NCBI GenBank assembly: GCA_016288755.1
Contig: JAEELE010000002.1
Span: forward strand, 1-41,846
Direction of reading: 5' to 3'
DNA: 41,846 bases
Source: Oscillospiraceae bacterium
GTDB taxonomy: Bacteria > Bacillota > Clostridia > Oscillospirales > Ruminococcaceae
The translations under genes and the position numbers were made by a program. The notes under the pieces are model-generated. The model worked only from the letters and a program-made list of their open reading frames with translations, was not told where the DNA came from and did not search any database. The stretch's first letter is position 1, and each line of letters begins with the position of its first letter. Positions 29,762 through 38,889 of this stretch are shown here, in pieces.

Positions 29762-30757
29762 TCAGCCTGTGGTGGTCTCGTCAGTGATCTGATCGATCTC
29801 GTTCTTGGTGGTCGTGGTTGCGGGCGTGTCAGCGCCCTCGTTCTTCACGGTGTCGGTCTCAACATCGACCGTGTTCGCAGCGGCGTCATACTTGATCTCC
29901 ATCGGCTTGCCGTCCTTGTCGAGGAAGGTGAGGTTGTCGATGTAGATATCCGCATTGATCGCGGTGCCCCATCTCATGATGAAGAGGTTCTGGTCGTGTG
30001 CGATATCGACCTCAGCGCCGTCCTTGTCGTAGTAGGTCGTCTCCTTGGAGGCGTAGCCGTTCGCCGGGAGCAGTGCCGGGATATCGGTCTCCTCGCGCCA
30101 TGTGTGATAGGAATTCTGCCAATCCTCAAAGCTGTACTCGTGATGGTTTGCCCAGTCGTTCTGGATCAGGTTGCCTTCCTTGTCGTAGCCCTTGCCTGCT
30201 GCGATGTTGCCGCCCAGTGCGCCGCCCATCCAGCCGACGACATAGCCCTGCGAGCCGTCCTCGAAGGTGAAGGGGGAGCGTGCTGCAAAGGTCAGGTCCA
30301 CGGAGATGTGACCGATCTTGCCGACATTCTCCTCGCCGAGCAGTGCCGCCAGATCAAACTTGACCTTCGGGACATCGTAATCCTTGTCCTCCTTGCCCTC
30401 TGCCTTCTTGACGCGGACGCGGAGCTTCTGGTCGCCGTCGAGGTTGACGACTGCGAATTCGATCGGTGCTGCGCCGGAATCCATGACAGCCTCAGCGGTG
30501 TAGAGCGAAGCGGTGTCAAAGGTGATCGCGCCGTCCATCGGCTTCGGCGGAGCCTCGGTCGTTGCGGTGGTTGCGGACGTCGTCGTTGCCTCGGTGGTCG
30601 CTGCGGTGGTGGTGGTTTCCGCCTTGGAATCCTCCGCCTTGGAATCCGCCGCCTTGGAGCTGCTGTCGGCAGCCGTGCTGGAAGAGTCGCCGCATGCGCT
30701 CACTGCACCCATGATGCACAGTGCAGAGAGCAGAGCCAGTGCTTTCTTGAATTTCAT
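29762..30757 (-). CDS. Cell-surface lipoprotein with a carbohydrate-binding-like domain
   Basis: A 331-residue lipoprotein: lipobox VSAC (Cys22), a Ser/Lys/Ala then Thr-rich linker (about 23-72), and a domain of about 240 residues. The end of that domain (MRWGTAINADIYIDNLTFLD) has the strand pattern of jelly-roll carbohydrate-binding modules. GYVVGWMGGALGGN and aromatic clusters (FEDWQNSYHTWREE) would suit sugar binding. Function is inferred from fold only. RBS GGGAGG; own promoter and terminator. The linker (TTTTAATTEATTTSATTATT) differs in composition from that of the downstream-numbered neighbour but serves the same spacing role. Confidence 0.72.
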   Translation of the reverse strand: MKFKKALALLSALCIMGAVSACGDSSSTAADSSSKAADSKAEDSKAETTTTAATTEATTTSATTATTEAPPKPMDGAITFDTASLYTAEAVMDSGAAPIEFAVVNLDGDQKLRVRVKKAEGKEDKDYDVPKVKFDLAALLGEENVGKIGHISVDLTFAARSPFTFEDGSQGYVVGWMGGALGGNIAAGKGYDKEGNLIQNDWANHHEYSFEDWQNSYHTWREETDIPALLPANGYASKETTYYDKDGAEVDIAHDQNLFIMRWGTAINADIYIDNLTFLDKDGKPMEIKYDAAANTVDVETDTVKNEGADTPATTTTKNEIDQITDETTTG

Positions 30758-30774
30758 GGTGTTTTCCTCCCTGT

Positions 30775-30803
30775 AAAATAGATATTACCCGAATGTGTCA
30801 CAA
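30775..30803 (-). promoter_or_regulatory. Promoter of the surface lipoprotein
   Basis: On the minus strand TTGTGA (30798-30803), 17 bases, TATTTT (30775-30780), just after the terminator of the previous gene. Confidence 0.55.
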
Positions 30804-30807
30804 TCTT

Positions 30808-30844
30808 CAAAATGAATGCCCCCTGCGAGCTGCAAAGGGCATTC
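30808..30844 (-). terminator. Terminator of the anchored surface protein
   Basis: TGAATGCCC pairs with GGGCATTCA around a loop of about 15 bases. On the minus strand it is followed by TTTTG. Moderate strength. Confidence 0.7.
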
Positions 30845-30875
30845 AGATTGTCAATTTGCCGTGTGCTTCGCGGAA

Positions 30876-31586
30876 TCAGTGCTTCTTGCGGGCTGCGATT
30901 GCTGCTGCGCCTGCGAGAGCCAGACCTGCAACTGCCATGCCGACACCTGCGTCACCGGTGTTGGTGCCGGTGGTCTGGGTGTTCTTCTTGCCGCCGTCTG
31001 CATTGCCGTCATCTTTCTTGGACTCCTCAGCCTTGCTCTCCTCAGCCTTGGACTCTTCAGCCTTGCTCTCCTCAGCCTTGGACTCCTCAGCCTTGCTGGA
31101 CTCTGCTGCTGCGCCGAACTCGTTGCCGTTCTCATCGACCAGAACGATAGAATCGACGGAGAAATCAGAGCCCCACCAAGTGGAAACGAAGCCCTCGGTG
31201 TAGGTGTCAGCCTCGACAAAGATTGCCTTGCCTGCGTTCATGGTGATGGTGAACTTGCCGTTGGAGCCGGAGATGGTCACGCCGTCGGTGTTCTTTGCAT
31301 CGGTGCCCTCACCGGTGATGCCCCACTCATACTGACCCCAGCCGATGGTATCCGCATTGGCGATGATGCCGCCGCCTGCGCCGGAAGACTCCCAGCCGTC
31401 AGCCATGGTAATGGTTGCCTTCAGACCGTATGCCTTGAGCTTGTTTGCATCGTCAGCAAAATCAACCTTGTAGTTTGCCTCGGCGTTTGCGTTGGTGATG
31501 GTCTTCTCAGCGAAAGCCGGGACTGCCATTGCGGAGACTGTGATTGCGCAAGCTGCGACGCTTGCCAGAACAGACTTGAATTTCAT
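30876..31586 (-). CDS. Wall-anchored surface protein with SKAEE repeats
   Basis: A 236-residue exported protein: signal peptide (1-26), a beta-rich domain (about 30-158) whose end FVSTWWGSDFSVDSIVLVDE is like Ruminococcus carbohydrate-binding modules, then five SKAEE/SKAEE-like repeats (164-190), a polar spacer, NTGD (209-212), a hydrophobic helix (213-232) and RKKH. The end looks like a cell-wall sorting signal in which the LPxTG box is replaced by a TNTG-type box, known in some Ruminococcus-like surface proteins; processing by a sortase is inference. The charged repeats would form an extended stalk. RBS GGAGG. Its promoter has a perfect -10. Confidence 0.75.
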   Translation of the reverse strand: MKFKSVLASVAACAITVSAMAVPAFAEKTITNANAEANYKVDFADDANKLKAYGLKATITMADGWESSGAGGGIIANADTIGWGQYEWGITGEGTDAKNTDGVTISGSNGKFTITMNAGKAIFVEADTYTEGFVSTWWGSDFSVDSIVLVDENGNEFGAAAESSKAEESKAEESKAEESKAEESKAEESKKDDGNADGGKKNTQTTGTNTGDAGVGMAVAGLALAGAAAIAARKKH

Positions 31587-31650
31587 CGTAACATTCCTCC
31601 ATTGTTCAGAGCTTGCCTTGCTGTACGCACGGCGCTCAATTTATAAGTCC

Positions 31651-31656
31651 ATTATA
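31651..31656 (-). promoter_or_regulatory. -10 of the wall-anchored protein gene
   Basis: A perfect TATAAT on the minus strand, 65 bases before the ATG; the -35 (around GGACTT) is weak. T-rich sequence upstream could act as an UP element. Confidence 0.55.
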
Positions 31657-31771
31657 GCACTCTTGCTGCAAAAAAGTCCATACCTAAACCCGCCAAAGAT
31701 GATTGTTGAAAACTGTTGACAAACCGTTGAAATGCACAAAAATAAACAAGAATCCGCATCCTTCAAGCCGA

Positions 31772-34700
31772 TTATCCGGCATTCTCCAGAAAAATGCCGA
31801 TCACTCGTTTCATCAGATCAATCGAAAGCTCGCCCTTTTTCAGCCGCACCGCGACGAAATACGGCGGTCGGTCGGCGTTGAAGGTGATGCGGTCGTAGAA
31901 GGCGCGCATCAGCCCGGTGACCTGCTTTCCGCTGGGCTGCGTGACATAGAAAAAGAGTGCGCCGCGCTTCTGCGAGATCTCTGTGATGCCGAGACGTCCG
32001 GCGGTGTTGCGCAGCAGTGCCGCGTCGATGAGATTGAGCAGGCTCACCGGCGGTTCGCCGAAGCGGTCGATCAGCTCGTCGACCAGATCGGAGCGGTCGG
32101 TGTCCGTCTGCACGAGCGCAATGCGGCGATAGATCTCAAGCCGCGAGGTCATGCTGCCGATATAGTCCTCGGGGATGTGCGCCTCGACCTGAATATCGAC
32201 ATTGCAGGCGGGTGCCTCCTTCGGCGCTTCGCCCTTTTCCTCTGCAATCGCCTCGTTGAGGAGCTTCAGGTACATCTCATAGCCGACCTGCTCCATCTGC
32301 CCGTGCTGCTGCCCGCCGAGAATGCTGCCCGCGCCGCGGATTTCAAGGTCGCGCATCGCGATGCGGAAGCCGCTGCCGAACTGCGTAAACTCGCGCATCG
32401 CCTCGAGACGCTTCTCTGCGACCTCTGTCAGCGCGCGCATCGGCTGATAGGTGAAATAGGCGTAGGCGCGGCGGTTGGAGCGCCCGACTCTGCCGCGGAG
32501 CTGATAGAGCTGCGAAAGCCCGAAGCGGTCAGCCTGCTCTAAAATCAGCGTGTTGACATTCGGCACATCGACGCCCGTTTCTATAATAGTAGTGCAGACG
32601 AGAATGTCGATCTCGTGCTCGACCAGCCGCCGCCAGACCTCGCTGAGCTCCTGCTCGCCCATCTTGCCGTGTGCATAGCCGATGCGTGCCTCGGGGAGCA
32701 ATTCCTGCAGCTTTGCGGCGCACTGGATGATCGTTTCGACGCGGTTGTGCAGATAGTAGACCTGCCCGCCGCGCTTCAGTTCGCGCTGAATCGCCTGCAC
32801 GATCAGCCCGGTGTTGTATTCGAGCACAAAGCTCTGCACCGGATAGCGGTCCTGCGGCGGCTCCTCGATCACGCTCATGTCGCGGATGCCCGAGAGCGCC
32901 ATATTCAGCGTGCGCGGGATCGGTGTTGCCGAGAGCGTCAGCATGTCGACGCCGTGGAACAGCTCCTTGAACTTCTCCTTGTGTGCGACCCCGAAGCGCT
33001 GCTCCTCGTCGATGATGACGAGCCCGAGCGCGCCGAACCGCACGTCCTTCGAGAGCAGCCGGTGCGTGCCGATCAGCAGGTCTACCGCGCCCTTTGCGGT
33101 CTTCTCGAGAATCGTTTTCTGCTGCTTTGCCGTGCGGAACCGCGACAGCAGCTCGATGTTGACGGGGATCGACTCGAAGCGCCGCAGTGCCGTCTCATAG
33201 TGCTGATGCGCCAGAACGGTCGTCGGCGCGAGCAGCACGCACTGCTTCCCCGAGAGGATGCATTTCAGCGCGGCGCGGAAGGCGACCTCCGTTTTGCCGA
33301 AGCCGACGTCGCCGCAGAGCAGACGGTCCATCGGGCGCTCGCGCTCCATGTCCGCCTTGATCTCTGCCGCAGCCCGGAGCTGATCGGCGGTCTCCACATA
33401 GGGGAAGCGCGCCTCGAAATCGCGCTGGAGCTCGTCGTCCGGGTCGAAGGGAAAGCCCTTTGCCCGCTCGCGTGCCGCATAGAGCCGGATGAGCTGCGTT
33501 GCCATGTCCCTGACCGCCTTCTTGACGCTCGCGCGCGTCTTCTGCCACTCCTGCGAGCCGAGCTTGTTGAGCTTGACCGCAGCGTCCTCCTTGCCGCCGA
33601 TATAGCGCGAGACCAGATCGAGCTGCGTGACCGGCACATAGAGCTCGTCGCCGCCCGCATATTCGATCGTGATATAATCCTTGGTAACGCCCTCCATCTC
33701 GAGCTTGCGGATGCCGACAAAGCGCCCGATGCCGTGTGCCGCGTGTACCACAAGGTCGCCCTCGGAGATCTCGGAGAGCGCGCGGATCTCCTGTCCCTTC
33801 TTGAACCGCGGCTTTTTGAGCACGGTGCTCTGGGTCTTGCTCTGCGCGATACAGGCGTACTGGATCGCGGGATATTCAAAGCCGCCGGAGAGCCCGCTTG
33901 CCGTCAGCAGGACCTCGCCGGGCTTGCATTCGGAATCGCTGCCTGCGATCGCACATTTGATGCCGCTCTGCTGTAAATCCTGCATGAGGATCGGCAGTGT
34001 TTTCTCGGTGCCGCCGCAGACCAGCACGCGGTAATTGCGCTTGCAGAGCTCTGTGAGGTCGTCCGCGAGAATGCGCGTGCTGCCGCCCCACGGGGCATTC
34101 TGCACCGCCTCGACCGAGAGCATCTTCTGGAAGTGAAAGCTCGAGGTGCTGCTCAGGAAAGCGTTGAGGCAGACGAGCGGATGCTCCTGCGCCTTTGCGA
34201 GCACCTGTGAAGGCTCGAGATAATACTCCGCGAGTGCCCGGCAGAGCACGCCGTCCGCGAGCATCAGCTTCACGTCCTCATGATAGCGGTCAGCGATCCC
34301 GTGCAGCGCGTCGAGCACGGCAGGTGTCTCGCAGATCGCCGCGGCGCCCTCGAAGTAGTCAAAGACCGTTGCGGGCGCGCTGTAGATCAGCGGAAAATAC
34401 AGGTCGATATTCGGCAGGGAAAGCCCCGCACGGAGCTTGTCGGCATCGCCCGTGAGCCGCAGCTGCGTCTCAGAGGCGTGCTTGCCGCGCAGCGTCTTGG
34501 CAAGCTGCTCGATCGCGTCGGCGAGGGCGCACGCATCGGGCAGGGCTTCAACAGCCGGCGCGACCCGCACGGCGTCGAGGGAATCGGTGCGGCGCTGGGT
34601 GTCCGGCTCGAACCATGCCATCGTGTCGATCTCGTCGCCCCAGAATTCAATGCGCACCGGCAGCAGATTCTGCGGGGAATAGATATCGAGAATATCGCCG

Positions 34701-35224
34701 CGCACGGAAAACTGTCCCGGCGCGTCGACCTGATCGCAGCGGACATAGCCCATTGCGGTGAGCTGATCGGTCAGCGCGGGGATCGCATAGCTGCCGCCGT
34801 TTTCGAGCAGAAGCGTGCGCGATTCGAGCACTGCCCGCGGGAGCGTATACTGCATCACGGCTTCGGCAGAGGCGGCGATCACGCGGCATTCGCCCGTGCA
34901 GAGCGCAGAGAGCGCGGAAATCCGCAGCTGCTCATATTCGCGGGACATGCCCGCTGCCTCAAGAAAATTCAGCTCCTTTGCCGGATAGGGGAAGGCAGCG
35001 CGTGTGCCCGCCATGAAGTTGATATCCTCGCAGAGCCGGCGCGCAGAGGCGTCGTCCGCGACGATCGCCAGCACGGGCTTTTCCTGCGAGACCGTCAGCA
35101 GAATCTGCGCCTTGTGAATCTGCGACACACCGGTCAGCGAGACCGGTGAGATGTTTTTGTCGATACATTTGCGGAGCTCCCGCACGGCGGCGAGCTGCCC
35201 GCAGCTATCAGTGAAAAATCGCAT
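31772..35224 (-). CDS. mfd: Transcription-repair coupling factor
   Basis: A 1150-residue DNA translocase that removes stalled RNA polymerase and recruits UvrA to lesions. An N-terminal UvrB-like region (about 1-340) is followed by the RNA-polymerase-interacting domain (GDLVVHAAHGIGRF, YITIEYAGGDELYVPV), then a RecG-like helicase with Walker A GDVGFGKT (about 634-642), DEEQRFGV (about 736) and ATPIPRTLNMAL, then the C-terminal TRCF domain. Full length. The Met at 35224 has GGGAG 8 bases upstream. It is 40 bases after pth; pth-mfd is a common Firmicutes pairing. Confidence 0.97.
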   Translation of the reverse strand: MRFFTDSCGQLAAVRELRKCIDKNISPVSLTGVSQIHKAQILLTVSQEKPVLAIVADDASARRLCEDINFMAGTRAAFPYPAKELNFLEAAGMSREYEQLRISALSALCTGECRVIAASAEAVMQYTLPRAVLESRTLLLENGGSYAIPALTDQLTAMGYVRCDQVDAPGQFSVRGDILDIYSPQNLLPVRIEFWGDEIDTMAWFEPDTQRRTDSLDAVRVAPAVEALPDACALADAIEQLAKTLRGKHASETQLRLTGDADKLRAGLSLPNIDLYFPLIYSAPATVFDYFEGAAAICETPAVLDALHGIADRYHEDVKLMLADGVLCRALAEYYLEPSQVLAKAQEHPLVCLNAFLSSTSSFHFQKMLSVEAVQNAPWGGSTRILADDLTELCKRNYRVLVCGGTEKTLPILMQDLQQSGIKCAIAGSDSECKPGEVLLTASGLSGGFEYPAIQYACIAQSKTQSTVLKKPRFKKGQEIRALSEISEGDLVVHAAHGIGRFVGIRKLEMEGVTKDYITIEYAGGDELYVPVTQLDLVSRYIGGKEDAAVKLNKLGSQEWQKTRASVKKAVRDMATQLIRLYAARERAKGFPFDPDDELQRDFEARFPYVETADQLRAAAEIKADMERERPMDRLLCGDVGFGKTEVAFRAALKCILSGKQCVLLAPTTVLAHQHYETALRRFESIPVNIELLSRFRTAKQQKTILEKTAKGAVDLLIGTHRLLSKDVRFGALGLVIIDEEQRFGVAHKEKFKELFHGVDMLTLSATPIPRTLNMALSGIRDMSVIEEPPQDRYPVQSFVLEYNTGLIVQAIQRELKRGGQVYYLHNRVETIIQCAAKLQELLPEARIGYAHGKMGEQELSEVWRRLVEHEIDILVCTTIIETGVDVPNVNTLILEQADRFGLSQLYQLRGRVGRSNRRAYAYFTYQPMRALTEVAEKRLEAMREFTQFGSGFRIAMRDLEIRGAGSILGGQQHGQMEQVGYEMYLKLLNEAIAEEKGEAPKEAPACNVDIQVEAHIPEDYIGSMTSRLEIYRRIALVQTDTDRSDLVDELIDRFGEPPVSLLNLIDAALLRNTAGRLGITEISQKRGALFFYVTQPSGKQVTGLMRAFYDRITFNADRPPYFVAVRLKKGELSIDLMKRVIGIFLENAG

Positions 35225-35264
35225 ATTGAAGTCTCCCAAAATTCTCCAAAGGGGAATGCCCCCG

Positions 35265-35924
35265 TTACGGCTGTGACGGGGGTGTCTCTTTTTTCTTTCC
35301 GGTGTTGCAGCGGCTCATTGCGAGGTCGATCTTGTTCTGTATGATCAGCGGCAGCGCCGCACAGACGGTCCTGGCGGATTCTGCGAGCGTTTCCATGTCC
35401 TGCGGCGTGAATGCCGACAGCACCCAGTCCGCTAGATCGTAGTCGGGATGCGGCTTTTTGCCGATGCCGACGCGGATGCGCGGGAAGGTGTCCGCGCCCG
35501 AGAGATAGATGATGTTCTTGATGCCGTTGTGTCCGCCGTCGCTGCCCTTCTTGCGGATGCGGATGGCGCCGACGTCCAGAGTGACATCGTCGTAGATGAT
35601 GACCGTGCGCTCGGGCGGGATCTGATAGAACTGCATCGCCTCGGTGACCGCCATACCGCTCAGGTTCATCAGCGTGTCGGGCTTCATCAGCATGCAGCGG
35701 ATGCCGTCACACTCTGCCTGCGCGATATTTGCGCGGAACTGGTGCTTGCCGAATTTCGCGCCGCACTGCTCCGCGAATGCGTCGATCATCAGAAAGCCGG
35801 TGTTGTGGCGGGTATTCTGATATTTTGCGCCGATATTGCCCAGCCCGACAATGATCCATTGGGGCGGACCGGTCACGGTCGGCTGCTGCGATTCGATCGC
35901 CTTGAAAATGTCAAAAATGCTCAT
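35265..35924 (-). CDS. pth: Peptidyl-tRNA hydrolase
   Basis: A 219-residue enzyme that frees tRNA from peptidyl-tRNA dropped by ribosomes. IIVGLGNIGAKYQNTRHNTG (24-43) holds catalytic His40 and the substrate-binding Asn; MKPDTLMNLSG and YDDVTLDVG follow, as does KGSDGGHNGIKNI. About 20 residues precede the usual start, but GAGGAG before the ATG at 35924 supports the longer form. The usual GLGNPG is GLGNIG here. It sits between a PHP phosphatase gene (10 bases upstream) and mfd. A CCCCCGT/ACGGGGG stem covers its stop codon. Confidence 0.95.
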   Translation of the reverse strand: MSIFDIFKAIESQQPTVTGPPQWIIVGLGNIGAKYQNTRHNTGFLMIDAFAEQCGAKFGKHQFRANIAQAECDGIRCMLMKPDTLMNLSGMAVTEAMQFYQIPPERTVIIYDDVTLDVGAIRIRKKGSDGGHNGIKNIIYLSGADTFPRIRVGIGKKPHPDYDLADWVLSAFTPQDMETLAESARTVCAALPLIIQNKIDLAMSRCNTGKKKETPPSQP

Positions 35925-35934
35925 GTTGCTCCTC

Positions 35935-36765
35935 TTACAGCGGAATGAATATCGGCTCGTGCCGGACAAAATAGGTCAGCTCGGTGAAGCCTGCCTCCCT
36001 CGCCATCTGCTCGAGTGTGTCGAGCCCCTTTGCGAGATGCTTTGTCTCGTGGGCGTCCGTGCCGACCGTCAGCAGCCTGCCGCCGCGCCGGTAATAGCGT
36101 TCGGTCAGGCGGAAATCGGGGTCGGTGTAGGGCTGCGGATATTTGAGCCCGGAGCCGTTGAGCTCAAGGGCTCGCTCACTGCGGATGACCGCGTCAAAAA
36201 TCGCGTCGATCACCGGATAATAGGGTGCAAGGTCGATTTCCGCGCGGTTCGGCATATAGCGCAGTCCGTAGGTCAGATGCGCGAGAATGTCATAGCAGCC
36301 GGACTCTGCGAGCGCGAGCACCTCCTCGAAATATTCGCCGATCAGCCGCGGGATATTTTCGCGGGTGTAGTCGAGAAAGAAGAAATCGGCGCGTCCGGGC
36401 AGCTCGTGCACCGAGCCGATGATGAGGTCGATGCGCGGGTCGTCATAGAGCACGCGCGAGATCGCCGGCTCCTGCGGAATCTGCCCGAGCTCTGCGCCGC
36501 AGAGCAGAATCAGCCCGTCAAGCCCCTGCTTGGCACAAAAGGTCTCATGCACCGATTCTGAAAATGCCCGGCTGAAGCTGTAGGTGAATTCCTCGGTTTC
36601 TGCCGCGTGATAGTATTCCGCGGGAAAAAAACGGTTGACCTCGACATGGTCAGTGACCGCCATGACGCGCAGTCCGCAGGCTTTTGCGGCAGCAATGCGC
36701 TCTGCAACAGATTCGTTTGCGGCATCATAGGAATGGCGTGTGTGCGTGTGGAGATCGGTCAGCAT
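35935..36765 (-). CDS. PHP-domain phosphatase, histidinol-phosphatase-like
   Basis: A 276-residue PHP-family enzyme. Metal motifs are intact: DLHTHTRHS, VTDHVEV, GAELGQI, GSVHELPG, HLTYG and GTDAHE. The order and length resemble HisJ/HisK-type histidinol-phosphate phosphatases, but no other histidine genes are near, so the substrate is uncertain. The ATG at 36765 follows GAGGTG by 6 bases. First gene of an operon with pth and mfd. Confidence 0.85.
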   Translation of the reverse strand: MLTDLHTHTRHSYDAANESVAERIAAAKACGLRVMAVTDHVEVNRFFPAEYYHAAETEEFTYSFSRAFSESVHETFCAKQGLDGLILLCGAELGQIPQEPAISRVLYDDPRIDLIIGSVHELPGRADFFFLDYTRENIPRLIGEYFEEVLALAESGCYDILAHLTYGLRYMPNRAEIDLAPYYPVIDAIFDAVIRSERALELNGSGLKYPQPYTDPDFRLTERYYRRGGRLLTVGTDAHETKHLAKGLDTLEQMAREAGFTELTYFVRHEPIFIPL

Positions 36766-36787
36766 GGCGTTCACCTCTTTCGCTACC

Positions 36788-36816
36788 ATTATAGCATATT
36801 CTACGGAAAAACGCAA
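36788..36816 (-). promoter_or_regulatory. Sigma-A promoter of the PHP-pth-mfd operon
   Basis: On the minus strand TTGCGT (36811-36816), 17 bases, TATAAT (36788-36793), 23 bases before the ATG. Confidence 0.85.
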
Positions 36817-36906
36817 TGGGAGGAGTGCACAAAAAGCTATTCAGCGCAAAAACAGAATCCCCCTTCGCAGATGCACGAAAGGGGTCGTGATACGGAGCAA
36901 TAACGG

Positions 36907-36936
36907 AAAAGCCGGTTTCCCGGGGCGCAGACCGGC
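36907..36936 (-). terminator. Terminator of the gshA / amidotransferase operon
   Basis: GCCGGT (36911-36916) pairs with ACCGGC (36931-36936). On the minus strand it is followed by TTTTCCG. A second hairpin (CCCCTTCG/CGAAaGGGG, about 36864-36887) lies further on. Confidence 0.7.
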
Positions 36937-36961
36937 AGCATCGGGCGCTCTCCGGCAGCGC

Positions 36962-37723
36962 TCAGATATGCATGGCATCCATCGCGGTGATATATTCCAG
37001 CGTGGGGACAAAGGTGCCGTTGTGGCGGTCGCCGCGGTAGACCTCCTGCCCGTGCTTATATGCAATGACCTGTGCCGTCGGGAACGGCAGCCAGACGCCG
37101 TCATCCAGCGGCTTTGTCGCAAAGAGGATGCCGTCTTCGAGCCGCAGAAGGCTGAGTGTGTGTTCCAGATTCTTGTGCACATACAGCAGATCGCCGTCCC
37201 AGATCATCAGGTTCAGCTTGTTGCGCGGGGCGTTTTCGGCAATAAAGCGGCTGATGCACGCAAACCGTTCGCGTTCTGTCGGAACGGACTTTGCAAGCTG
37301 CTTGTTCACCGTGTCGATCAGATAGAGAAAAAAGCGCTCGGAATCCGTATCGCCCTGCTGCTCGGCGGCATAGCGGTGGAGATGCTTGCCGTTGAAGATC
37401 GTGCCGTTGTGAATCAGCGTCCATGTTCTGCCGGAATTGTCAGACGCGGTGAACGGGTGACAGTTCCGCTCACTGATCGAACCGACCGTCGCAAAGCGGA
37501 TATGTGCAAGCGCGGTTTTCTGCGGCGGCAGGCTCCCGATCAGATCGCCGAGGAACCGGCTCTCTGCGGCGCTGACCGCCTCCTTCACGATTCTGTGCTG
37601 TCCGTCGGCTTCATACATCATGCCCCAGCCGTGCGGGTTCTGCACGCTGTGCGCATAGAATTTCCGCAGAAAATCCCGGATATCTGTTCGTTTCGCAGAT
37701 GTGAAGCCGAGCAGCTCGCACAT
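36962..37723 (-). CDS. Class II (Ntn-type) glutamine amidotransferase-like hydrolase
   Basis: A 253-residue enzyme with the N-terminal nucleophile Cys2 directly after the start Met (MCELLGF). Other class II amidase motifs are NPHGWGMMY (29-37), HIRFATVG (74-81), NCHPF (87-91) and HNGTI (105-109). It resembles YafJ and EgtC, stand-alone amidases that cut gamma-glutamyl bonds. EgtC, in ergothioneine synthesis, also sits beside a glutamate-cysteine ligase, which is the case here. No synthetase domain is attached. The start at 37723 is required to expose the Cys. It follows the ligase stop by 13 bases. It may remove gamma-glutamyl groups from a thiol made by its neighbour. Confidence 0.82.
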   Translation of the reverse strand: MCELLGFTSAKRTDIRDFLRKFYAHSVQNPHGWGMMYEADGQHRIVKEAVSAAESRFLGDLIGSLPPQKTALAHIRFATVGSISERNCHPFTASDNSGRTWTLIHNGTIFNGKHLHRYAAEQQGDTDSERFFLYLIDTVNKQLAKSVPTERERFACISRFIAENAPRNKLNLMIWDGDLLYVHKNLEHTLSLLRLEDGILFATKPLDDGVWLPFPTAQVIAYKHGQEVYRGDRHNGTFVPTLEYITAMDAMHI

Positions 37724-37736
37724 GGGTTTCACCGCC

Positions 37737-38879
37737 TTACCTGTTGAAATAACTGTCTGTCAGAGTCCTGCCGGATTTCCGTCTGTTCAGCCTGTCATGT
37801 GCATGTGCGATGACTGCCAGAGCATCGGCATCGTCGGCATAGTATTGTTCCATTTCCGTCAGCACATGTTCGGCGCGGACAAGCAGCGCTGCATCCGGCT
37901 CGAGCAATGCTGCATGTTTGTGATCCTGAACCGCTCTTTCCTGCAGCTCCGGCGTAAAGTCGAAATCCGGCAGCGAGAGCAGATACAGCATCAGCAGATG
38001 TGCAAATTTCAGGTCTCTGCCGTCAATGCCGAGCGGCGCTTCCGGGTTCAGGTCGAACATCCGCAGCTCGATGTGATCAACGCCGTACTCTGCAAGGCTT
38101 TCCAGCGAATTGACGCCCTGCGGCTTCAGTCTGACCGGCAGATACAGCTCGCTTGCAGAATACAGCGCGCCGGAACCGACATAGCGCCGGATGCTGTCCG
38201 TAAATGCGGAAAGGCTGCTGTGGTCAAGCACCGGCAGAAAGCGGTTCCAGTAGCCGCGCTCGCTGTTGCGCAGCGACGTAAACTCACTCTTTATTATACC
38301 ACTTTCTCCGTCCTTGTCAAGCGATAAATCATAGACATTGCTCGCTGCCGTCAGCAGCACAAGCAGAAAGCTGTGCCGCATCAGCTGCTTATAGAGCCGC
38401 AGATACAGCGCATCCCGGAAAGTACGGAAATCCTCGCTTTTCGTGTTCAGTGTATGCAGATAATCCTCCGAAAATGAGAAGTTGAAATGGATGCCGGAAA
38501 ACAGCATCAGCTTTTTGCCGTATTTCTGTTCGAGGATCTCGCGGTACTGGCGCTTGGAGGAATGGTCGCCGGTGAAATCGGCGATCGGAATCTCATCCTC
38601 GCTGTCAAAATGCGGCGGATTGCTGTAGAGCCAGAGGGTTTCGCCGTTCTGACTGAGCACATCGCGCACCTGTCTGTCAAGCCCGGCAAGATACGCAAGC
38701 GCGCCGTCGATGCTGTCCGCGACCGGCGTGACCAGCTCGATCTGGTTCTCGCAGAAATCGCGGGTGATATGCGGGTCATAGGCGAACGGGTGCGGCGTCT
38801 GCGCAAGCCGTCCGGCGCTGTCCACGCGCAGCGTTTCGCGCTCGATGCCGAAGCAGCCGCCGAGATCGTATTCTTTCAT
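37737..38879 (-). CDS. gshA: Short glutamate-cysteine ligase (GshA/GshAB N-domain type)
   Basis: A 380-residue ligase with the gamma-glutamylcysteine synthetase fold. GIERETLRV (11-19), FCENQIEL (42-49) and SGIHFNFS (128-135) match conserved ATP- and substrate-binding segments of GshA and of the N-domain of GshF. It is shorter than E. coli GshA (about 520) and lacks the ATP-grasp glutathione synthetase domain of GshF, and no gshB lies in the window. The product would thus be gamma-glutamylcysteine or an analogue. The ATG at 38879 follows GAGGTG, which overlaps the stop of the 41-codon gene upstream. Second gene of a three-gene module. Confidence 0.85.
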   Translation of the reverse strand: MKEYDLGGCFGIERETLRVDSAGRLAQTPHPFAYDPHITRDFCENQIELVTPVADSIDGALAYLAGLDRQVRDVLSQNGETLWLYSNPPHFDSEDEIPIADFTGDHSSKRQYREILEQKYGKKLMLFSGIHFNFSFSEDYLHTLNTKSEDFRTFRDALYLRLYKQLMRHSFLLVLLTAASNVYDLSLDKDGESGIIKSEFTSLRNSERGYWNRFLPVLDHSSLSAFTDSIRRYVGSGALYSASELYLPVRLKPQGVNSLESLAEYGVDHIELRMFDLNPEAPLGIDGRDLKFAHLLMLYLLSLPDFDFTPELQERAVQDHKHAALLEPDAALLVRAEHVLTEMEQYYADDADALAVIAHAHDRLNRRKSGRTLTDSYFNR

Positions 38880-38889
38880 TCTGCTCACC

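Noticed and set aside
33265..33879. Secondary minus-strand frame inside mfd
   Set aside because: Ser/Arg-rich shadow of the mfd frame with no start signals.
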